A stretch of DNA of 64,000 bases from Buxus sempervirens (lineage: Eukaryota; Streptophyta; Magnoliopsida; Buxales; Buxaceae). The notes under the pieces are model-generated. The model searched no databases. It had not been told where the DNA came from and worked only from the letters and a program-made list of their open reading frames with translations. Of the stretch, positions 22,097-31,955 are shown in pieces (position 1 is the first letter of the stretch; every line of letters starts with the position of its first letter). A program made the position numbers and the translations under genes. Location: NCBI GenBank assembly GCA_947561395.2, contig OX387193.1:32996255-33060254 (forward strand), in the 5' to 3' direction.

Positions 22097-23430
22097 TTAA
22101 GTTGTCTATAAATAGCCAACATCAGCCTGATTTCCGGGGTTGGCTTCATTTTTGCTGGTTTCCATCCCTCCTTCCTCAGACCACCTGCTCTGAAAACTCC
22201 TCTTCTAGCCCCTCTTGGGCTCCTTAAACCCTTCAACATTATCTCAAGGCCCTCCTACTCCCTCCTTCCTTCCTCTTCTCCATCTTTACCCCACCAAGAA
22301 GGAGACTTGCAGCTGCTGGTGGTGCCAAGGGAGGCTCTAGCACCCATTCTGGCTTCAAGAGGACCTCTACACTCATCACAAAGGGTTTTAAACCCCAAGG
22401 TAATGTTTCCCTACACTTTGTATTTCACATATGTGAGAATGAACGTATTTCGTAATGCTTAGAAAGTCTTACTTATTCCATGCTCAAATCAGTTTTTCAA
22501 TGTAGTTTTCATGTACTTTCCTCCCCATTTTTTTACCATGTAAAGATCTCCCAAGGTAAGAGAGTATTCATATGGTTTTGCGGGAGAGTGAGAGGGTTTC
22601 CATGCACTTGTTTTGTTAATCCTTTAGGCTACTGTTTTGCATGCTCCTCTTTATTTAATGAGGTAGAATGTTCCCTCTTACTTGATCTTTTGTATCCCCA
22701 TTGTAATCCCCATTCTCCACCCTTCTTTTGGTGTTTCTAAGGCTACGGAAGGGGTCACATGGATTCTGCCATGTGAAGGGTTCTTTTGGTAATACATGCT
22801 AGTACTCTTTAGTATATTTGTATGATTGTGCATGCTAGGTTACTCCCTTGTGGCATGCATATTCTGTTATTATTTTCGGGTGGTTTAGCATGACTTTTGC
22901 CCCACCCCTACTGCTGTTTTCGGTTATACAAGATTACCTCACTTGGTTTAGACATGGATTCTAGCTGCATGTTTGTGCGTCTGCTTATTAGGAATGCCTT
23001 GAGATGTTTCAAGTGTCTTATCATGTGTGCTGATTTTGCATGATCATAGACCATTTCCTTTTTTTTGGTCCTTGAACACCATAAGCACATGCATGCACCT
23101 CTCAAGGAAAGATAGGCCTCAAGTGGAGTATCTTTCTTATTGAATGCCTCATGTTTATTATTCAAATTGATTGCTGTTCCCTTAGGTTACAAGTGACCTT
23201 AACAGAGGTGCATGGCCTCTATTCCTTTGCTGGACTTTATCCAAGAGAAGGAGGAGGGAAACCCCCCTCCCATCCCTCATAGTTTGGTTTGAAGAACCCA
23301 AAAGAAGAAGCAAGGTGGCTCTTCTCCGAACCACTGTGGGCTCACACAGGGGCCCACACGATTACCAGAACCTCCTAGGAGACCCAAGAAACCAACCCCA
23401 TTGGAAAAATCCAAAAAAATGGATTTTTTA

Positions 23431-23536
23431 TGTTGATCCGGCAACTCAGGCCGGATCAACAGAGATCTGTTTGTAACCGGCGAAGAATGCCGGATACACT
23501 GTCCTGTGTGCGTAGCCGGCATCTCAGGCCGGCTAC
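23431..23536 (+). other. CCGG-core hairpin cluster downstream of TATA
   Basis: Hairpin a: arm TGTTGATCCGGC (23431-23442), loop AACTCAG, exact complement 23450-23461. Hairpin b, near 23473-23498, has one mismatch. Hairpin c: arm GTAGCCGGC (23512-23520), loop ATCTCAG, exact complement 23528-23536. Loop and inner GGC/GCC are shared with the hairpins at 8154 and 63537, while the outer stems differ in a compensating way. Confidence 0.8.
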
Positions 23537-25320
23537 ACTGCCAGATTGCCTTTTTTGCTATTTTGAGATATTGTGTTGATTTTTTTGGTTCATTTGATCA
23601 AACCAGTCGAACCAGAAGACCCGGAAACCCAAGATGGGCCTTGGACACCCGGTCCAAATTAATTCCCGGTGGGCCTTCCAACGGGGCCCACCAAGCCCCG
23701 ACAAACTCCTTTGTTAAATAAAGATGAAATCAATCCATTTGAGTGGGCCACACCATTGGAGGCCCACCCAAGCCCAATTTTGAAGCATGTTGATCTAGAC
23801 TTAGATATGGTTTGGCCGAGGCAAAGGGCAGGGCCTATCGGGCCCACCAAGCCCATTAACCAACCAAGGTTAGGGTTTCAAAAACTCAAGAAGCCTTGGG
23901 CTTTCAAGCCCAAGCCCAGGTAAAGGGCCCCAAGCCCAAAGCCTGGCCCATTTTGGCAAAATTAACCCAAATAAACTCAAAACACTTGGCAACCAGGCCG
24001 AGGCCCACTCAGGGGCCCACAAAGCAATCCCGGCCCACTTTTGGCATGAAATCCATTTAAATAATCCAACTTAAACCCTAAAGTAAAATCAATTCATTTG
24101 AACCAAAGCCCAAAGGGCCTCTCAGGCTAGACTGAGGCCCACAAGGGACACGTGGGCTCAACCAAGCCCACCAAGGAATCCGCGGGCCTTCCAACAGGGC
24201 CCGCCCAATCAGACCCACATCACTTTAATTAAGAAGATAAAATCAAGTAAAGGGACCCACACCACTTTGGCGGTCCCACCAGACTTAATCAAATTACATG
24301 CTGGAATAGGAATCGGGTGACTGAGAGACCAGAGTTGACTCAAACCAAGGAAACTTATGGGACCCGTCACTTAACGGGGTGGACTGGGGTGTCTACGGAC
24401 TTCCCCAGACCGCAACCGAGAACCTACTTAGAATCTCAAGCCGCAGACCAAGCCTTAGTAGAAGAACTTAGGCACCCAGGTGTTTGCCTACACCCCATCA
24501 GGCAGTGGCGACTCCAAACAAACCCCGAGGCACGCATCGTTTTGCGTGCGCCTCGTCGTGCGACCGAAATCGGGTGCGCACAAAGTTATTAGAGTGGATT
24601 GGAACACGTAGATCGTGGTTTTGATGCATAAAAATTGGTTTTTGGAAGTCGGATTAGCCGCCGTTGGTCGAATGCTTGGTACGATCGCCTGAGCGATCAG
24701 CACGAGCACCTCGCCTATTTATTTTTAGAATTTACCTTGAAAGGTCACCCAACCCGATCGCCTGAGCGATGGGGTGAGCAATCGTTAAAGTCGATTTTTA
24801 GGTAGATCACCCACAGGGGTCACCTGGGCACCCACGTGAGCACCCGTTGTTCTGAAAATTTGAAAGCCAATTGTTCTACCACCCACCTAGGTCTCCTAGA
24901 TGACCGGGGTGAGCGACCACCATTAAAATCTAATTTTTGACAGATTTACACACTATTCCAAAATAAAATGATTAGAAAATAATTTTAAATATCTGAATCA
25001 ATTTATTTAGGGTGTTTACAATTGTTTTAAATGATTTTTGTATTTAAACCAAATTGAAGAATAATTTAGGTCTGTTTTTCAAATGGGTTGTTTGACTTGA
25101 AAATAAAATGAGATTTTGAATTATTTGAAAAAGCGATTTAGTTGATTTCTACACCGGTAAATCACAGTTTTAAACATGATTCAAGTTCTAGAACCTATCA
25201 AAATGCTTTTATAACATATTTGGGTACGTTGAGCCTATATTTTGGATAAGGAGTATTGACAAGAGGTTTCGGATTTTTGATTGAACACCGATATACTACT
25301 TTATATGTGAGATTTTACCA

Positions 25321-26250
25321 TATGCATATGAGGTTTGATTACCTCCTGTGGGGGAGATGTAATCACAATGTGATTGCATCCCACAGGGGAGATATATGTG
25401 ACCACCTACGGGTGAGATGTGACCTCCTGTTGGGGGAGATGTATTCCAAATTGGATTGCATCCCACAGGGGAGATATGTGACCACCTACGGGTGAGATGT
25501 GACCTCCTGTTGGGGGAAATGTAATACAGATTGGATTGCATCCCACAAGGGAGATATATGTGACCACTTGCGGGTGAGATGTGACCTCCTGTTGAAGAAG
25601 ATGTAATCCAGATTGGATTGCATCCCACAGGGGAGATATGTGACCACCTGCGGATGAGATGCGACCTCCTATTAGAGGAGATGTAATCCAGATTGAATTG
25701 CATCCCACAGGGGAGATATGTGACCTCCTGCGGGAGAGATGTAACCTCCTATTGGAGGAGATGTAATCACGATGTGATTGCATCCCACAAGGAAAATGTG
25801 TGTGTTACCACCTGCGGGTGAGATGTGTTACCTTTTCCAGGAGAGATGGGTTACAACCTGTGGGTGAGATGTGTTAACTCCTACGAAAGAGACCTCTTAT
25901 GGGGAAGATGTAATCACGATGTGATTGCATCCCACAGGGGAGATGTGTGTGTTTCCACCTACGGGTGAGATGTGTTACCTCCTACAGGAGAAACCTCATG
26001 TGGGGAAGATGTGATTACTACGTGGTTGCATCCCACATGGGAGATAGGTGTCTGAGTTACCACCTGAGGGTGAGGGAGCTATTTCCTATGGGGGAGATGT
26101 AGGTGCTATGTATTCACATTCTGCGGTTGAGTTATGCTATCTCCTGCGAGGCAGTGCCTGCAGTCTTAGAGATGTGCATTCTCCTACAGAGGAGGTGTGA
26201 AACTATGTGTTTACATCCTGCGGTTGACGTAGGCTACTACCTGAAGGTGA
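25321..26250. repeat. ~81-bp tandem array of small hairpins
   Basis: Units begin at about 25356, 25438, 25518, 25600, 25679, 25760, 25907 and 26007, with degraded copies to 26250. Each contains a GATGTAATC.../...GATTGCATC hairpin, then CCCACAGGGGAGATATGTG, CACC-TGCG-GGTG and CTCCTGTTGGGGGAG. The first unit pairs 25356-25366 with 25370-25380. The fourth pairs 25600-25610 with 25614-25624. A shorter reverse-complement array is at 53093-53445. Confidence 0.9.
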
Positions 26251-26488
26251 GTTTTAATTACTAATTATATATATGATTTGTTTTAGAAGGAAAGAGATTG
26301 ATTGATCGGTTTAGCCATGTTTTGAAAAGAATGGTTTTGAAAGTAATATTAAAATGACATGATTAATATGATGAATTGTTTTGGAAAAAATCATTTGTAT
26401 TAATTTGGAGAAAATTGTAGATTTGACTTATACAACTTTGTATTCTTGTTTTAACGATACTTGTGATATTGTTTTGCAACTCATGAAA

Positions 26489-26903
26489 TGTAAGATCCTA
26501 GATTTTTAATTAATTCTAATTAAGAGTAAATAGAGATTAACGGATTAAAATAGAGGTTAAAGGATTTAATGAGATTAATTAAATCCAAAGTTTTAAAGGA
26601 AATAAATGGTTTGGTTTGTTTCGGGTTAGTTGATTTGAGTTGGATCGATTGGATTGGTTCATCTCAAGTGAACCGGTTTAAGTGATTGCGCCAAGTTTAG
26701 TTGGTCTAGGTGTAAATTGGTTTAATTGGTTCGGTTTAGTTGAATTATTTTACCTAAGGAAAAGAATTATTTATTTGGGTTCGGCTTATTTATTTGATTT
26801 AGTGGTTAAATGGTTTAGTTGATTAATTGGTTTAGTGGTTTAGTGGATTCAGTTTAATTGGTTTCATTGGGTTTAGTAGGGTTCGGTTTAACCAATTTAA
26901 TTG

Positions 26904-26950
<47 letters not shown>

Positions 26951-26986
26951 TATGTTTAGTTTATATTAATTGAAGGAAGGATCGAG
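26489..26986 (+). mobile_element. 5' fragment of an LTR-like sequence
   Basis: It starts TGTAAGATCCTAGATTTTTAA, like the LTR starts at 19907 and 31213, and is cut off by the next LTR-like start at 26987. It is A+T-rich, with repeated 'ggtttagttg' words and an AT microsatellite. No coding sequence was seen. Confidence 0.45.
26906..26950. repeat. AT/AC microsatellite
   Basis: An uninterrupted run of TA dinucleotides of about 35 bases, followed by CACACACA. Confidence 0.95.
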
Positions 26987-28030
26987 TGTCTGCACCCCAT
27001 TTTTGCACCATAAAATTTTCCAAGAAGCATATCTTAAACCGGCATATATGTGGGCACATAAATCGAGGTTTTATAATGGATCCGTCTTTTTGAAATAACA
27101 AACCCATAATAAAGAGAATTCTGAGCCGATTCCGATGCACCAAACCGTGCTCAAATTGGATCTCAAACGGCTAAGTTATGAATAAAAGAAATAAAGGGTA
27201 GTTTGGGGATTTTTATAAAACCGAAATTGGATGCCACATGGCAGCCACGTGTATGCCACGGTGGCTGCCATGTAACCAATGATAAATTAAAATTTTGTGG
27301 GTTGTTTTAGTAAATAAGTAAGTTTCCTAATAGGGTTTCTTATGCAAATAAATAACAAAGTTAATAAAAGTTTAAGATTAAAAATAATAATAATAATAAT
27401 AAAAATAAACAAAGAGAAATGAGTTGGATGAATTGGTCCAACTCATATTCTCTTGAGATATTGAGACAAAGCTTAAAAATATATATATAAGCCTAATAAA
27501 AATGTGGGACAAAATAGACTTTGACCAAACCTAATTGAATGAGGGTGTTTAAGAGAGGAAGAGGAAGAGGAAGGGTTAGTTGTTTAAGAGAGGAAGAAGA
27601 GAAGTTAAGGAAATGGGAGGTTTAGGAGAGGAAGAGGAAAGGTTAGGGGTTAATAATTTGAAGGGGTGGGAATTCTCTATAAAAGGGCTTGAGGTTGGGA
27701 GCAAAAGTGAGGAGAATCAAAAGAAGAGAGTTCTAAAAAAAGAAGCAAAGAGGGAAGTGAGAAAAAGGAGGAAGAAGGTTGTGCAAGAGGAAAGAGGGAA
27801 CATCTGGAGTTGAGCTCATTAGCTTCAGGGAAATCAATCCTATACCAGGTTTTTTTTCTCTATTTTTGTATGTTTATTTTTAATCAAGTATTTTTATGTT
27901 GTTGGATTGTCAAATGAAAATAATATAAAACATGTCACTGTTATGTTATGGCCAAATTATTTTTTTTCTCTTTCTTAGTGTTGTTCAATTGTCACATAAA
28001 AAAATGATATATCAACATATCATGGACTAA
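26987..28030 (+). mobile_element. 5' part of a diverged Tat-like LTR fused to the Ogre 5' LTR
   Basis: It starts TGTCTGCACCCCATTTTTGCACC, which resembles the Tat LTR start TGTAAGCACCTCATTTTTGCGC but diverges after that. It has its own TATA box (TATAAAA, 27678-27684) followed by a purine-rich leader. At about 28030 it passes without a gap into sequence matching the Ogre 3' LTR from 49473. No ORF is convincing. The 27580-27813 frame is a low-complexity Lys/Glu/Arg product of the purine-rich leader. Confidence 0.6.
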
Positions 28031-29239
28031 ATATCTCGGGGATCAAATCCGTAAATATCCAAATGTACGAAACATCCCAGGGACTAAATCTGTAAAAATC
28101 CGAGAATATCGGATTAAATTGAATGATTTTTCATCATATGGTCGCTCGAGCGGACATGGCAAGCGGGTATGTGCTCAGTTCAAGGTGAGCGGATCCCCTT
28201 TTTCCTCTCCTATATAAGTCACGCGACTTTTCGCGCAAAGGGGTTGGAGGATTTTTGGTAAAAAAAAGTTGAAGGTTGGAGGCTTTTGGGTTCGAAGATT
28301 TTGGTTGGAGAGTTTTCGATGGCTCCAAGGTGCAGTGCCCAAGCTTCTGCCCCATCCGAACCCTACCTATCTCGGTCACTTTGGCCACCCCAAGCCCCCC
28401 ACCTTGATCCGACACTCCCCTCGTTCTTGTTTCTTCTTCACCCCCACACAAACAAGCGAAGGCCAGTTGCTGTTGGAGGTGCAAGAGAGGAGAGCTCCAA
28501 TGATCGTGCCACCTCAAGAAGAAGCCGCCGCTTTGCACAAAAACGTAGGAACTTCAGGTATTGTTTCTCACTTGTTTACATACATAAAAATGGGAGTCGT
28601 AAGCATGTCATCGATACTGTTGTTTTTCATTTCCTTGTTACGCATTTTGTTGCTCCTCTATTTTGGGTGACATGGAGGTCTCCAGGGTAAGGGAAACCTC
28701 ATGCACGACCCCGTGAAGAAGACAAGGGTTTTATTGCCCCACCGAGTGCTCATGAGGTACCTGGCACTCCTGTGAAGAACTGGCTCCTCATTTATCTCAT
28801 CTGATGTATCCCTGTAAACACCCCCTCCTCCCTCCCTTCTTTGGATGTTAGTGTGCCTGCTCGGAGGTCCAGTCGGGTGGAGGAAAGTGCATCCAGTGTC
28901 TGCATGTTGTTTTTTTTATTTATTTTATGTTGCTGGACTTGCTAACATGTTCCCCCAACCCCCTGCCGTATGCTGTTTGTTCCTTGTTGTGTCCCTGTAA
29001 GCATGCTCCCATCACCCCATTACCTGTCTGTAGTTAGGGCTGTGTTGTTTTGTGATAATCGGGTTTGGTTTTCTTTTTTTTTAGTGATATGGAGTTGTCT
29101 TTAAGCAGGTTAGATTAATTCCAATACAAGTTTAAGTGTCTTCTGGGGAGTGGTCGAAGCCCTGGGAGGGCTTACAGAGCTTAAAAACCATTAAAAATGG
29201 AGTTCGGGCAAAAAACCCAGAATATCGGGTTTCGAAGGG

Positions 29240-29440
29240 GTATGCGCCGAGCTCAGCGCACCCAAAATTAAGTGGGCGGATCGTTTTTCTGGGCATCCGC
29301 CGAGCTCGTGCCCACTTCCCTTTTTGGATGCGCTCAGCTCGCGCTCACTTAATTTTTGGATGCGCTCAGCTTGCGCTCACTTAAATTTGGATGCGCTCAG
29401 CTCGCGCCCACTTCATTTTTTTGGGTACGCCCACTTCATC
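29240..29440 (+). repeat. ~33-bp GCGCTCAGCTCGCGC tandem repeat in LTR
   Basis: About five units of TTTGGATGCGCTCAGCTCGCG followed by (C/T)CACTTAATT. The reciprocal array is at 50770-50965 in the 3' LTR. Related GAGCTCGCGCCCACTT words appear in the unrelated solo LTR at 32240-32480. Confidence 0.8.
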
Positions 29441-29447
29441 TTTACCT

Positions 29448-29612
29448 TGATAAATCCCGAAAATGCCCTTTACCTTCAAAAATCCCGAAAATGCCCTTTA
29501 CCTTAAAAAAATCCCGAAAATGCCCTTCACCTTGATAAATCCCGAAAATGCCCTTTACCTTAAAAAAATCCCGAAAATGCCCTTTACCTTGAAAAATCCC
29601 AAAAAATCCCGA
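29448..29612 (+). repeat. ~29-bp LTR minisatellite, about 6 units
   Basis: Units read AATCCCGAAAATGCCCTTTACCTT followed by (A/G)A-rich bases. The 3' LTR has the same array with about 16 units (50985-51450), so copy number differs between the two LTRs of one element. Confidence 0.92.
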
Positions 29613-30690
29613 ACCCTTGGACCCAGCATAATGAGCCAGTCTCTCCTTAATAAGTGTCAACCTTGTATATTTTTCTGTGATTATTGCTGGATGTGAGTGC
29701 CGTCTCCGAACCGAACCGGACAAACCAACAGGGTTTCCGGGTCACCCGGAAACCCAACATGGGACTTGGACCCTCGGTCCAACTTGATTTCCAGTGGGCC
29801 TTCCAACGGGGCCCACCCGGCCCAATAAACATGTATGCATGCAACTTAATCAAGATAAGCAAAATTAACCGACTAAACCGGGTGAGCCAAACCTAAGGCG
29901 GTCCACCCGAACCAAACTTGTGAAATTGATGCATGAATTGCGTGGTTTGGCCGAGACCAAAGGCAAGGGCCTACCGGGCCCGCCAAAGCCCACCAACCGA
30001 ACCAAGGAAGGGTGCAAACCCTAACTTCTGGTAACTTGGGCTTACAGGCCCAGATTTGGACTACGGGCCCCAAGCCCAGTGTCCAACTCACTTTGGCAAA
30101 TTAAAAAGATAAATCTAACAGAATTATTTGGCCACCATGTGGGCCCACCTAAGGGGCCCGCAAACCAATCCGGCCCACCTTTGCATGGAAAACACTTAAC
30201 CTTTAAATCTAAACCTAAAGTGAAACCAATGCACTTAACCAAAGCCCAAAGGGCCTCCTAGGATAGGTCGAGGCCCACAAGGGCACACAGGCTTGACTAA
30301 GCCCACCAAGGACACCGTGGGCCTTCCAACGGGGCCCACCCAACCAGACTCAGATTACCTAATTAATCAAGATAAAAGCAATTAAAGGGACCCACACCAC
30401 TCAGGTGGTCCCGCCAGACTTAACCAAACTGCATATTGGATTAGGAATCGGGTGAGACCAAAGTACGCTGACTCAAACCAGGATAAACCTAAGGGACCCG
30501 TCACCCGATGGGGTGGACCGAGGTGTCTACGGACTTCCCCGGACCGCAACCGAGACCCTACTTAGAATCTCAAAGCCACAGACCAAAAGCCCTAATAGAC
30601 AAGATCAGGCACCCAGGTGTCCGCCTGCACCCCATCAGGCGGTGGCGACTCCGAATTCCCCCGTGCCGCGTTTCCGACGCGCGCACAGCC

Positions 30691-30708
30691 TGGCGACTCC
30701 ACTGGGGA
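30691..30708 (+). other. primer-binding site of the Ogre-like element
   Basis: TGGCGACTCCACTGGGGA begins three bases after the 5' LTR end. Tat/Ogre elements are known to use tRNA-Arg, and this sequence has that form. An imperfect copy of its first ten bases (TGGCGACTCC) lies 49 bases upstream inside the LTR end and is conserved in the other Tat LTRs. Confidence 0.9.
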
Positions 30709-31955
30709 TAGAATCAGCCCAGTAGGACCCTGGTTAGATGAGTCAGCATAAAGTGAGATTTAGTTAATGTTTAGGGTTTCTTACTACCTCATTTAGTAAG
30801 ATACAGAATACGCGTAATTACGCGTTCTGGGGAGTCCTGTCAAAGGGACGCAATAATTGCCTAAGGCAAGTAGGATTTGAGCGGTCCCTTGTGACCCCCA
30901 CTTACCTGGGGACTCTCCCAGAACCTCGTATTGCGTGCTAATTCTGCACCTTACTATACGAGACAGTAACAATCCCTTTACCAACAAAATCTAGACAAAA
31001 CTCACTTGTGTAGACACAGCACGCAGCCCAACTGCACACACGGGCACACCACCACACTGTGGATGGATTTTTTATTTTTTGTTCTTGTGTGATAAACTGC
31101 ATGGGGTGACACGCACGAGGGAGGCTACGTGGATGATCCGACCTTGAATTGATGAAAGCGGATATTGCAACTTCTTTACCAAAACCTAGACCTCTCTCGC
31201 AGCCTACCCTTCTGTAAAATCCCGGATTTTAATAACATTAAAATTTATATTTTATGTTTTTGAAACTTATTTAATTAGTGGAGAACTTTAGAAATAGAGA
31301 AAAGGAAATTAATTACAGTTAATTTCAAAATTTTAAATAGGATGAATTATTAAAATGGGAAACTTTGGTTATTGGACTTCCATGGACTTGGATTTTGGCA
31401 GTACGGTGTTGGAACAAGTGAGGGTAATCTCGGAATTTCCCAAGCCTAAATTATGAAGGTTTAAAATTAAGTTAAATAGGCATCAAATATTGGTTTAAAT
31501 AAATTGATAATAGTGTGTTTGAAATTTATTATAAATTGGAAGGTGCTAATGTAGGTTATCTGTGGAGTGGCAGTTACCTGATCGCACACTCAAATGAGTT
31601 GAATAGGTAGGAATCTTGGTGGGCAAGCATTGCACCATATCAAGTGTATATAAGGTAAGTATGAATACCTAGCGTATTTAACTCGTAGGGTTTTCTTTTC
31701 GTTTGCGGATACTTTGAGTTGAAGGTTTGCGGCTGCGGCGTTTGTTAGGGTTCTTCGAGAGAAAGGAGTCGGGGAAGTTGCTGTGGGAGAGTCGAGATGG
31801 GGAAGACTTACTGCCAGAAAGTTTAGCGGATCAAAAGTTCGGAAGAGTTTCTTCCCTCGCGAGCGGAACCTTAGTTCGACCAGAGCAAGCCGACGGCTGA
31901 AAGAGTTTGGGGTTTTTCTGGGTTGCTCGTTTCCAAGACTTGGGAGCATAGAAAG

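Larger units (their letters stand above)
21281..24582 (+). mobile_element. complete Tat solo LTR with AAGTT target duplication
   Basis: It starts TGTAAGCACATCATTTTTGCG and ends GGGTGCGCACA, 3302 bases. AAGTT precedes it (21276-21280) and follows it (24583-24587), a perfect 5-bp duplication. Two ~147-bp repeats lie near its start, a CCGG hairpin cluster before the TATA box (22107-22113), a donor-like CCAAG|GTAATG at 22400, and a second hairpin cluster at 23431-23536. Its extreme 3' end differs from the other Tat LTRs over about 60 bases before CGCACA. Confidence 0.95.
19907..26488 (+). mobile_element. long LTR, plus strand, split by a Tat solo LTR
   Basis: It starts TGTAAAACCTCGAATTTTTG at 19907. 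A TATAAAA lies at 20718-20724, followed by a G/A-rich leader and a donor-like GTAGGTAGCA (21159). The solo LTR 21281-24582 interrupts it. Sequence resumes at 24588, continuous with the minus-strand copy at 59121-60135 (conserved CTTGGTTTTTCTTACGTTTGATCG block). It then holds GATCGCCTGAGCGATC-type palindromes (24680-24910) and an ~81-bp tandem array (25321-26250). Its 3' end is not clear, since another LTR-like start occurs at 26489. Confidence 0.7.
28031..30687 (+). mobile_element. 5' LTR of the Ogre-like element, 5'-truncated
   Basis: It matches the 3' LTR (48623-52252) from about position 49473 onward, and ends GCGCGCACA three bases before the PBS. Missing relative to the 3' LTR are the first ~850 bases with the 147-bp repeats and about 60 bases near 28122. 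Present here but absent from the 3' LTR is a ~300-bp block at about 29965-30255. TATATAA is at about 28210-28216 and a donor-like CTTCAG|GTATTG at 28558. A 134-codon frame (28286-28690) exists in both LTRs because they are copies, and shows no known domain. Confidence 0.9.

Noticed and set aside
28134-28690. 133-134-codon frames in both directions, repeated at 49638-50194
   Set aside because: Present twice only because the two LTRs are copies. They span the purine-rich leader on both strands and show no known domain.
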